From Phyllobacterium trifolii (GTDB taxonomy: Bacteria > Pseudomonadota > Alphaproteobacteria > Rhizobiales > Rhizobiaceae), in the NCBI RefSeq assembly GCF_014192095.1, contig NZ_JACHXN010000011.1:1-64000 (forward strand): a stretch of 64,000 nucleotides of DNA, read 5' to 3'. Position numbers and translations under genes: made by a program. The notes under the pieces were generated by a model. It was not told the DNA's origin. It ran no database searches and saw nothing but the letters and a program-made list of their open reading frames with translations. Position 1 is the stretch's first letter. Every line of letters starts with the position of its first letter. Shown here piece after piece: positions 8,207 to 15,414 of the stretch.

Positions 8207-9241
8207 TCACCTTAGCTGAAGAGCTGTCTGTTTGTCTTGACGCACCTCTCGGCGACGCCGCCGTTTTGTTAAAAGAAGACCCACGAACGCGACAGCGCCC
8301 AGCAAATTCATGAATACAATTGGCCAGTGCGACAGGTGCAGCTCAGGATCGAATCGAGGGCCGCCGAAAAGCTCCCTGCAAGCCGATCTCACGGACCAAA
8401 AGAAATGGCGAAGCAGCCAAGGAGCGCATCGGATATGCTTCACGTAAAGCCCCCCATTGCCCAGGCTGTAATTTCGGTGAAGTTTCTCCACATCTTGGCG
8501 CGCACTTCGTCCGTGGTGGTGGAAGACGGTCATGTCGGGCACATACTCGACTGGTATGCTGTGCCGAAATGCACGTATCAGGTAGTCGGTGTCCTCTGCG
8601 GCTCGCAGCGGGGCGCCCGCGCCAAGCAGTTCGTCGAATTGGCCGACACGAGCAGCGACCTTGCGATGCATCGTCATGTTGCAGCCCACCACGAAGCCAC
8701 CGGGATGGACGTCGCGGGTAAGCCGCGCGCGTGTCGGCGATCGTTTGATCGTGAATGGTAAATCATTGGGGTTGCCGAGCTCAACTCGGCCGCCGCGGAT
8801 GACCAACTGCTCACCGGTCGCATAATGACGCTCCAGGTCACGGAGATAGCCATGGTGAACTTCGCAATCGTCGTCGATGAAAATGACAATGCTGCCCCGA
8901 GCGTGCTGTAGCCCGAGATTGCGTGCGGCGGCTAAGCCCGGACGCGCTTCCACAAGCAGTGTGATCACAATATCCGAGGTAGCGGCCACGCCGGTCACGT
9001 ATTTTGGCGTATTATCAGTCGAGCCGTTGTCGACAACGACGAGTTCGCTCGTGAAGGCAGCATGGAACCGGCACGCTGCCTCAATCGATCGAATGCAGGC
9101 CGCAAGAGCCGCAGCGCGGTTTCGCGTACACACAATGAAACTTGCATGCACCGGGTTTTCTGACTCCGACGGAGCAATTGTTGACAGGGCACGCGCCGTC
9201 TTGAAACTGTGTTGGGCGGCCTGGTGGAGTTCTGTATCCAT
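8207..9241 (-). CDS. Glycosyltransferase family 2, membrane-anchored
   Basis: The 344-residue enzyme transfers a sugar from a nucleotide donor to a growing glycan. Its GT-A domain begins at ASFIVCTRNRAAALAACIRS (about 33-53), with VVDNGSTDNTP for nucleotide binding and the metal motif IFIDDDCEV. The acceptor side shows VGCNMTMHR and AEDTDYLIRAFRHS. A single C-terminal membrane helix (IVFMNLLGAVAFVGLLLT) anchors it to the inner face of the membrane, followed by a basic tail. It lies 6 bp after another GT2 gene and 4 bp before the exporter gene, in one operon. Donor and acceptor specificity are unknown. Confidence 0.88.
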   Translation of the reverse strand: MDTELHQAAQHSFKTARALSTIAPSESENPVHASFIVCTRNRAAALAACIRSIEAACRFHAAFTSELVVVDNGSTDNTPKYVTGVAATSDIVITLLVEARPGLAAARNLGLQHARGSIVIFIDDDCEVHHGYLRDLERHYATGEQLVIRGGRVELGNPNDLPFTIKRSPTRARLTRDVHPGGFVVGCNMTMHRKVAARVGQFDELLGAGAPLRAAEDTDYLIRAFRHSIPVEYVPDMTVFHHHGRSARQDVEKLHRNYSLGNGGLYVKHIRCAPWLLRHFFWSVRSACRELFGGPRFDPELHLSHWPIVFMNLLGAVAFVGLLLTKRRRRREVRQDKQTALQLR

Positions 9242-9247
9242 TCTAGC

Positions 9248-10354
9248 TCAGCCGATTAGTTCAAAATGGGGAAGGACGGTCGCGGCGGGCACGGACTGCA
9301 AGTACCGGGATAACGCGTCGACCTGCCTGTTGGCCGCAATGGAAATGCCACTGAACCACGGCATGTAAGCACCGGGGCGGAGACTGTATCGTTCGCGGCG
9401 CCGAATGAGCCCCCACTTTTCCGTGCGGGTTAAGAACTCATGCGTTAATTCCGGTCGCTGTTCATCACTGATGAGCTGATAGAGAAAGTAAAAAAGGTTC
9501 AAAGCGCCTTCTTCATAGCTCGGCCGTATCGCCTCGGGCTGTGTCGAGATATTCTCTTCGAGCCCCAGGATACATTCCGCAACCCGCTGAACACTGTTCG
9601 TCGTCACGGCGTCGGCGATGTCGTCGAAGACGTCAGGATTGTCGACCAGACCTTCTCGCTCGAGGTTCTCAGCAACGATTTTCAGATGCGTCTTGCGCAT
9701 CTGTCGCTTGTGCTTGTTTGTGACGCTTTCGCCGTGGATACGGTAGGCGACCAAACTCTCACCGATCATTGCCGCTGAAAAGCGATCTGTAATCCGTCTG
9801 AAAAGATCGAAATCTTCTGCGTGGACGTAACGTGGGTCATAGAAAAGCATCTCATCCGGGATGACTTTTCTGTTGTAGACCACGGTCGAGTGCATGAAGA
9901 TCGTAAAGAACTTCGATAATATCCCTAAACTTGCCCACAGGTAGAGCGGATCAAGCGTGCCCCGCACAAGACGGTCGCCGATGAGTGTGTCGATACCCGT
10001 CCCGCAGATTGCGAGGTGCGGTTGTTCCTTAAATACCGAGACTTGGCGCGACAAGCGAGCCGCGTAGCAGACGTCATCTGCATCCATCCTGGCGACAAGC
10101 TCGCCCTTGGCCAGAACCAGACCCTCGTTCAAGGTCGCGATGAGGCCACGGTTCTCTCGTGAGACGATGGATATACGACCGTCGGCCTTCTGGTATCGCT
10201 GCAGAATTTGCAAGGAGCCATCAGTCGAGCCATCATCGATCGCGATGACCTCCAGATGCTTATGGTCCTGACGCAGAATGCTGGCGAGCGCCGCGGCGAG
10301 GTATGGTTCGCCGTTGTAGACGGGCAGCAGGACGGAGACCAGTGGAGTGGGCAT
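9248..10354 (-). CDS. Glycosyltransferase family 2
   Basis: This 368-residue protein has the GT2 fold at its N-terminus: PLVSVLLPVYNGEPYLAAAL (4-23), AIDDGSTDGS (about 38-47) and the metal-binding MDADD in VARMDADDVCYAARL. The acceptor region has HAEDFDLFRRI. The C-terminal 130 residues are helical with no membrane segment. It presumably adds one sugar of the polymer begun by the ExoY-like enzyme. It is the second gene of the minus-strand operon, 13 bp after the acyltransferase gene. Confidence 0.87.
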   Translation of the reverse strand: MPTPLVSVLLPVYNGEPYLAAALASILRQDHKHLEVIAIDDGSTDGSLQILQRYQKADGRISIVSRENRGLIATLNEGLVLAKGELVARMDADDVCYAARLSRQVSVFKEQPHLAICGTGIDTLIGDRLVRGTLDPLYLWASLGILSKFFTIFMHSTVVYNRKVIPDEMLFYDPRYVHAEDFDLFRRITDRFSAAMIGESLVAYRIHGESVTNKHKRQMRKTHLKIVAENLEREGLVDNPDVFDDIADAVTTNSVQRVAECILGLEENISTQPEAIRPSYEEGALNLFYFLYQLISDEQRPELTHEFLTRTEKWGLIRRRERYSLRPGAYMPWFSGISIAANRQVDALSRYLQSVPAATVLPHFELIG

Positions 10355-10367
10355 GGTTCACCTGGGA

Positions 10368-11543
10368 TCAGTTCGTTGACGATTGAGGGTTTGGGAGAGC
10401 GTCGCTGTCATCGATTGCACGGTGAGGATAGGCGGGAATCCCCGGGGCTTTCGTCCCGTGTAGCGCTTGAGCGGTGCTGCGCTCTTTTGGAACGACGTAA
10501 GGGAAGAAATCTTTTAGCGCGTTGATCCGCTTTTCCAGGACCAGCCACGAGATCGAGGCGAGCACCAGTGTGCCGGCACCTGCAATGAGGAGCCGGCCGA
10601 ATCCTTGCTCCGAGACATTGATGGGTATCCAGGGCTGAGCTTTGACGACAAAAGCAAGAACGATCGCGTGGAAAAGATAAACGCCGTAGCTGATGCGACC
10701 AAGGGCAGTCAGTGGCGGGCATTCAACGAGCCGACCCAGATAACCGCCCAATCCTGCCGAACAGTAGCCAACAATCATCACGAGCGGAACGAGAGGAAGG
10801 ATCTCCAGCCCGATCCAGCGTGCCCAATCCAGCGTCATGGGCAGCGGCGTCGGTCTGAGCCACAACAGAATGAGGAAGGTGGCGGCGAGCGGCACCCAGC
10901 TCATCAACATCCATCGCGGCAGGAGCGCAGTCCTCGATCGCCAGGCAGCGAACAATGCACCGGATGCCAGTGCGTCCATCGATGCCGGAGGTAGCAGATC
11001 ACGCGCAAGAGAGGGCGTTCCCGTAACAGGCCAGTATAAGCGAAATGCTAACGAAAAGAGGATGACGCCAATACAAATCCGTTCAATCGAACGGCGCGAT
11101 GCCAACAGAATAATTAACGGCCAGATGACGTAGAATTGCTCTTCGATGCTCAAACTCCAAGTATGACACAAGATCCACGGCGTCCACGCATCGCGAAGGG
11201 CATACCAGAAGTTCGAAAGGTAAAACGCGTGCCAGGCCAGGACCAGTTTGGATTCCTCTAGCCCAGCCAGCCAGACGAAGCCCAACATGCCAAAATATGG
11301 GGGGAAAATGCGCAATGCCCGGCGAATGTAAAACGACTTGAGTGCCGCAACGGGTTCGAATTCCGCGGCGGAGCGCGCCTCCAGGAGAAGCCGCGTAATC
11401 AGGAACCCGCTCAGCACGAAGAACAGGCGCACTCCGACGTGGCCCCAATAAGAGCCATCGGCAGCGAAAAAATGCGCATACAATACCATGGCGACGGCAA
11501 CGGCTCTCAGACCGTCCAACTGCCGATAACGCACATTCGACAT
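10368..11543 (-). CDS. Acyltransferase family 3 (OafA/ExoZ type)
   Basis: The 391-residue integral membrane protein has about ten helices and the family start RYRQLDGLRAVAVAMVLYAH (5-24), with the catalytic-type His in this segment. RLFFVLSGFLITRLLLEAR follows at about 39-57 and SLSIEEQFYVIWPL in the middle. Such enzymes add acetyl or other acyl groups to sugars of exopolysaccharide or lipopolysaccharide; ExoZ acetylates succinoglycan. GAAGGA lies 5 bases before ATG 11543. It is the first gene of the operon that continues with two glycosyltransferases and an ABC exporter, so it likely modifies the same glycan. Confidence 0.88.
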   Translation of the reverse strand: MSNVRYRQLDGLRAVAVAMVLYAHFFAADGSYWGHVGVRLFFVLSGFLITRLLLEARSAAEFEPVAALKSFYIRRALRIFPPYFGMLGFVWLAGLEESKLVLAWHAFYLSNFWYALRDAWTPWILCHTWSLSIEEQFYVIWPLIILLASRRSIERICIGVILFSLAFRLYWPVTGTPSLARDLLPPASMDALASGALFAAWRSRTALLPRWMLMSWVPLAATFLILLWLRPTPLPMTLDWARWIGLEILPLVPLVMIVGYCSAGLGGYLGRLVECPPLTALGRISYGVYLFHAIVLAFVVKAQPWIPINVSEQGFGRLLIAGAGTLVLASISWLVLEKRINALKDFFPYVVPKERSTAQALHGTKAPGIPAYPHRAIDDSDALPNPQSSTN

Positions 11544-11792
11544 CCGGATCCTTCAGCGTTCAGCTATGCGGGCAAGCTCCTGGACCGCGCCAACCCTCCA
11601 ATCAGCGACGGTTCTTGCCGAGTGGCCTCCCTCATTGACCCAACAAATAAGCTCTCTCGGGCGTGATCACCTCGATCGGCGGACGTACCAAAGCTTCGTT
11701 CGGCGCAACAATTGTGGCTGCTGCTATTTGGCACGTGGCAGAAAGCGCAAAAGTGCTCGCCTGTCGTCCAAATCCCTCCATATCAAACATAG

Positions 11793-11840
11793 GCCGCACC
11801 GTAATCAGACTTTGGTCTGATTACGGTGCGGCATAAGTCG
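11793..11840 (+). promoter_or_regulatory. 18-bp perfect dyad plus CATAAG, copy C
   Basis: The arms 11793-11810 and 11815-11832 are perfect inverse complements around a TTTG loop. The core ATCAGAC-TTTG-GTCTGAT is identical to the copy at 5484, and CATAAGTC begins at 11832. There is no T tract, so it is not an ordinary terminator. It lies about 250 bp before the acyltransferase operon (minus strand) and 370 bp before the gene at 12213. An operator, a promoter element or a small mobile palindrome are all possible. Confidence 0.5.
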
Positions 11841-12212
11841 GGCGCGGTTCAATCAATCTAGGTCCGACGCAATAATGCTGCGATGAACGAGAACTGACCG
11901 CGCGCAGATTCTCCCATTCGGGCACGACATGCAATAAACGACCGACAACAGCGGTGGCCATTGCAAACATCCCGTCGTTGAGATTTGTGCTAGCGGAGCA
12001 CCTGCGGGCCTCTGAGACGCAGATTGGGCAGCGGCGTCAATGGGTACAGGCACTTCGCAATAGCACGACGGCCAAAAGTGCGCTCGGCGCGGTTCCAACG
12101 GCCCAGATCATGCCCCCATTTTCCTAGCTGCACGAATTCTTGGCGCGTGTTACTCGTTGCAACCTATGTTTGAGACGTATTGGTTGCAGCATTTGCCATT
12201 TGGGGGCAAGAA
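11841..12212. other. Intergenic, no gene seen
   Basis: Apart from the dyad just before it, this spacer shows no supported gene. A minus-strand frame at 11853-12098 has no ribosome site and an odd composition. The 5' leader of the gene at 12213 must lie here. Confidence 0.4.
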
Positions 12213-13235
12213 ATGATCAGAAGACTTGGCTTGCTGGTTTTGCTCGTCGGCTTCGTCGCGTTCGCAAACGCCTTTTTGAGTTCCTGGGTAACGATCGATC
12301 GCAATGATTTGGGTGTTTCCGTCGGCCAGACCGGAAGCTGTATCCGCCCTGCAATCCCGAGTTTCTGGCGAAACTACCGCGGCTATCCCGACTATGACAA
12401 TGAACTGATCTCCGATTATTTCGGCATTTATGCTGCCTATGCGTCGAATGTTTATCAACCGATCCCACGCGAGCGCTTCAAACTGCAGCCCGACTATTTC
12501 GGCTGGGCTCCGCAAGGCGAACCGATCGTAAGGCCAGGTGGCTTCGACGCCGAAGTGTATTATCGTCGCGCGGCTGATCGCCTGTCGGTGATGATGGTGT
12601 TCCGGGGCAAAGACAATTCAACAAGCCTCAACGATCTCATCAGCGAAAACACCTATTTTACCCAGATGATCAATCCCTGGGATCAATATCGCACCGCGCG
12701 CAAGGAGTTCGCCAAAGTTCGCAGGGAAGCCCAGCAGAACGCGGCCGGCCTGCCGGTTGAGTATATAATGGTCGGACATGGCCTCGGGGGCGGGCTCGCC
12801 CGTCACATGGCAGCTGCGTTTCCATGTACCGCCGCTATCGTCTTCAATTCGACCTTCATATCCAACAACCGCCGTCTGGCGGAGCCGTATGATGGCCAGG
12901 TCGTTGATCTTTTTTCCGACAATACCCTTCCGTCGAGATTGGCGATCCTGTCCAACCCGCGCGCATTCTTCCGGATTTCGCGCGTCCATCAGTGGTATCG
13001 CGTGCGAAATGCCGGAGACTTCGCCGGGCCGCAAGGCATGCAAAGGGCCGCCGTTGCCATGGCCCGGATCCCCGTTATGTGCCTGCTTCGCGCCGATTGC
13101 GAGTTGAACAAGACCACGAGTGGCGATGCCCAAGAGACAAATCCGCAAAACACCCGGACGGCTGCGGAGATGTCGATGCTCTATTGCCTCGCGGGTCCGA
13201 ACTCAGAAGGCTCCAAGAGCGATCTGTGCAAATAG
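12213..13235 (+). CDS. Lipase-like alpha/beta protein, nucleophile lost
   Basis: The 340-residue protein starts at ATG 12213, with GGGG 8 bases upstream. It has an N-terminal hydrophobic segment (LGLLVLLVGFVAFANAFLSS), a signal or anchor that places it in the envelope. The middle resembles class-3 lipases: VEYIMVGHGLGGGLARHMAA occupies the place of the usual GHSLGG elbow. The nucleophile position, residue 190, is Gly (codon GGC) instead of Ser. A fold resembling DUF2974-type hydrolases is likely, but without the serine the protein may be inactive or act in binding. Downstream it converges on btaB with only 3 bp between. No substrate can be proposed. Confidence 0.65.
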   Translation: MIRRLGLLVLLVGFVAFANAFLSSWVTIDRNDLGVSVGQTGSCIRPAIPSFWRNYRGYPDYDNELISDYFGIYAAYASNVYQPIPRERFKLQPDYFGWAPQGEPIVRPGGFDAEVYYRRAADRLSVMMVFRGKDNSTSLNDLISENTYFTQMINPWDQYRTARKEFAKVRREAQQNAAGLPVEYIMVGHGLGGGLARHMAAAFPCTAAIVFNSTFISNNRRLAEPYDGQVVDLFSDNTLPSRLAILSNPRAFFRISRVHQWYRVRNAGDFAGPQGMQRAAVAMARIPVMCLLRADCELNKTTSGDAQETNPQNTRTAAEMSMLYCLAGPNSEGSKSDLCK

Positions 13236-13238
13236 GGT

Positions 13239-13895
13239 CTATTTCTTGCGGCGAATAACTGAAATCCAGGCAAAGCCACGATAGAGCCGCCGCGCTTCGC
13301 TTGTACATCCGGTTTGCGCAGCGATCGTGTCAGCTACATCGAACAGGTTGTTGCGCGGCGTGACGTGATACCATTCCAGCCATTTATACAGGGCAGTCCT
13401 GGTGAAACCGGGCAGGTCCTTCAGGTCACCAAAATCCACGATATGCAATGCGCCGCCAGGCGTCAGATGGCTCACAGCCTCGCGGATCACCTCTTGCCAT
13501 TGCGGAATCATCGAAACCGCATAGGAGATGAAGATCCGGTCGAATTCACGCCGTCCGAAAAGCGCGTCCGGATCGAAATCCGCAGCATCGGCGTAAGCGA
13601 GGTGCGCGCGTTCGTCCAGTCCCGCTGCGGCTATTTTCTTGGTTGCTGTCGCGAGCATTTCATTCGAGATATCAATGCCATAGAGCGAAGTGTTGGGATA
13701 GGCTTCGCCAGCCAAAACAAGATTCCGGCCGGTACCGCAACCAATTTCAAGAATACTGCCTTTCCCATGGGGATTGAGGCCAGCGATCATGGGGTCGCGT
13801 CCAAGCAGGTAATATTTGCGGGTGGCATCATAGAAATGACGCTGATGCCGGTAGACCCGATCCATCAGCGGACCATGTTCAATCTTGGCGAGCAT
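13239..13895 (-). CDS. btaB: BtaB, betaine lipid N-methyltransferase
   Basis: BtaB uses S-adenosylmethionine to methylate diacylglyceryl-homoserine three times, giving the phosphorus-free membrane lipid DGTS. The 218-residue protein is a class I methyltransferase with the SAM motif SILEIGCGTGRNLVLAG (about 48-64), an acidic motif LYGIDISNEML, and AYADAADFDP. It begins with MDRVYRHQRHFYDATRKYYL after a short leader, typical of BtaB. The gene lies 4 bp after btaA, and the pair forms an operon. In Sinorhizobium this pathway is switched on by phosphate starvation. The product is cytosolic or peripheral to the inner membrane. Confidence 0.88.
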   Translation of the reverse strand: MLAKIEHGPLMDRVYRHQRHFYDATRKYYLLGRDPMIAGLNPHGKGSILEIGCGTGRNLVLAGEAYPNTSLYGIDISNEMLATATKKIAAAGLDERAHLAYADAADFDPDALFGRREFDRIFISYAVSMIPQWQEVIREAVSHLTPGGALHIVDFGDLKDLPGFTRTALYKWLEWYHVTPRNNLFDVADTIAAQTGCTSEARRLYRGFAWISVIRRKK

Positions 13896-13899
13896 CGAA

Positions 13900-15153
13900 C
13901 TAATCCTTCAGCGTGTAGAGGTGGAAACCGCCGTAGATTGACGAGCGATCGCGGGCATGAAGGGCGAGTGACTCTTCATCCTGATAGGACCAGCGTTCGA
14001 GCAGAGCATCGTCGATACGACCCGGCAGGATGGTCGGCTCGGCCGCGGTCCGGAATATGACGCGAGCGCCTGGTGCGGCGGTGCGGGTAATTTCGTGCCA
14101 GAGTTCGTTGAGCTGGGTGTCGTTCATCCAATCCTGTGCATCGAGGAGGATGAAGCGGTCGACGGATGCGACGGCCTTTGCTGCGAGAAACTCTGTCAGG
14201 GACGCATTTACAACGCTCATCCGACCTGCGCGATCGCGCACGGTGGCAAAGTTGTTGCGAGAGAGGTACGGAGGCAGCGGGCCCGTTTCAGCGTTGTCGC
14301 TATAGCCACGACCGAACGCCTGCCAGGCAAAATAGTTTTCCGAAAGCGGGAAGCCACAAGCGAGCTTTTCAAGACGGCCGCGCAGGACCTGTGCCATATT
14401 GCCGTTTCCGGCCGTTGCAAGAGCATCATATTGCTGCGGTGGAATGCCTAGGCCGAAGAGTGACGATTTTCGCTTCGTCGCCCAGCGGATCATGCGCTTG
14501 TCGAAGAGCGGGGCCAGGGCGCTGTCGAAATAGGCGCGTTGCTCCTCCATGGTCGAGGATTTCAGAATATCGCGCGGATCGATGCCGTAAAGTTTTGCCA
14601 CGCGATGTCCCATGCCGATGAACAGACCGAGCAAGCCATGGCGATAGAGATCGCGGGAGAAGATCGTGATACGCCGGCGCCCCGACAACATACGTTTTTC
14701 CCAATAGGCGCGGCTTGTGGAGTCCAGATGGTTGCGAATAAAGCGTTCATAGGCAGCAAGATTGGCCTTGTCATCGGCCGTGCCGTAAAAACGATAGAAC
14801 GCATCGTAGTTGGGCAGGTTTGCCACTGCCGCGAGCTTCAGGCGGTTGAAAGCGACGTGGGCAGTATTCAAATCTACGGCCTCGACGCTGGCAGGGTCAG
14901 CCGTCAGGTAGGACATGGCATTGCAGCCGCCCGATGCGATCGTGACGATGCGATGTCCGGGGCGGATCTGCAGCGCCTCCATGTCGACTTCGGGATCTTC
15001 CCAGATTTGTGGATAGACCAATCCCTTGAAGACATGAGCGAAAAGCCGCTCGGACATCCCCGCCCGCGATAGAAACCTGTTCTGGCGGACCGCGTTGTTC
15101 AGCTTCTCACTGCGCGGGAGAGGGGCATTTGTGGATTGTCGAGCAAACGGCAT
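13900..15153 (-). CDS. btaA: BtaA, 3-amino-3-carboxypropyl transferase
   Basis: BtaA (DUF3419) moves the aminocarboxypropyl group of S-adenosylmethionine to diacylglycerol, forming diacylglyceryl-homoserine, the first step to DGTS betaine lipid. The 417-residue length matches rhizobial BtaA. Recognisable blocks are YPQIWEDPEVDMEALQIRPG (about 50-69), RIVTIASGGCNAMSYL for SAM binding, VEAVDLNTAHVAFNRLKL, and near the C-terminus FILLDAQDWMND. It precedes btaB in one operon. PHO-box-like repeats upstream on the same strand (15203-15220 and 15384-15401) fit known PhoB control of this pathway. Confidence 0.9.
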   Translation of the reverse strand: MPFARQSTNAPLPRSEKLNNAVRQNRFLSRAGMSERLFAHVFKGLVYPQIWEDPEVDMEALQIRPGHRIVTIASGGCNAMSYLTADPASVEAVDLNTAHVAFNRLKLAAVANLPNYDAFYRFYGTADDKANLAAYERFIRNHLDSTSRAYWEKRMLSGRRRITIFSRDLYRHGLLGLFIGMGHRVAKLYGIDPRDILKSSTMEEQRAYFDSALAPLFDKRMIRWATKRKSSLFGLGIPPQQYDALATAGNGNMAQVLRGRLEKLACGFPLSENYFAWQAFGRGYSDNAETGPLPPYLSRNNFATVRDRAGRMSVVNASLTEFLAAKAVASVDRFILLDAQDWMNDTQLNELWHEITRTAAPGARVIFRTAAEPTILPGRIDDALLERWSYQDEESLALHARDRSSIYGGFHLYTLKD

Positions 15154-15202
15154 CTAATCGAATCCCCTTTGTTGGAAATTCCTGCTCGCCTAACATTTCG
15201 AT

Positions 15203-15220
15203 GTAACAGACGGGTGACGG
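15203..15220 (-). promoter_or_regulatory. PHO-box-like direct repeat before btaA
   Basis: Read on the minus strand, CCGTCAC-CCGT-CTGTTAC gives two 7-base half sites 11 bp apart, each 5 of 7 to the PhoB half-site CTGTCAT. It lies 50 bp before the btaA start, a suitable place for an activator site overlapping -35. Confidence 0.5.
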
Positions 15221-15383
15221 TGCCGGTCCAACGAATTATCAAATTGATTCAACTTATAGCGGCAACCCATTGGGTTTGCTCGTTCGCGCAATGTGACACT
15301 GTTGCCGCATAAGTGATCGAATTCGGCTAATTCCTTGTTTTTCCCACTTTTCCCGGAACCGCCAGCTGATATATGACGTTTTA

Positions 15384-15401
15384 GTGACGGTTTTGTAACA
15401 A
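15384..15401 (-). promoter_or_regulatory. Second PHO-box-like repeat
   Basis: On the minus strand TTGTTAC-AAAA-CCGTCAC has the same 7-4-7 layout as the site at 15203 (4 and 5 of 7 matches). It lies 231 bp before btaA and just 13 bp before the plus-strand gene at 15415, so it could serve either gene. Confidence 0.35.
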
Positions 15402-15414
15402 CCGCCCGCGCATT

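Noticed and set aside
11793-11832. Long hairpin read as a terminator
   Set aside because: No T tract follows either arm, and the same core occurs before other genes with a conserved CATAAG box.
11853-12098. 81-codon minus-strand frame in the spacer before 12213
   Set aside because: It has no ribosome site and a composition unlike a real protein.
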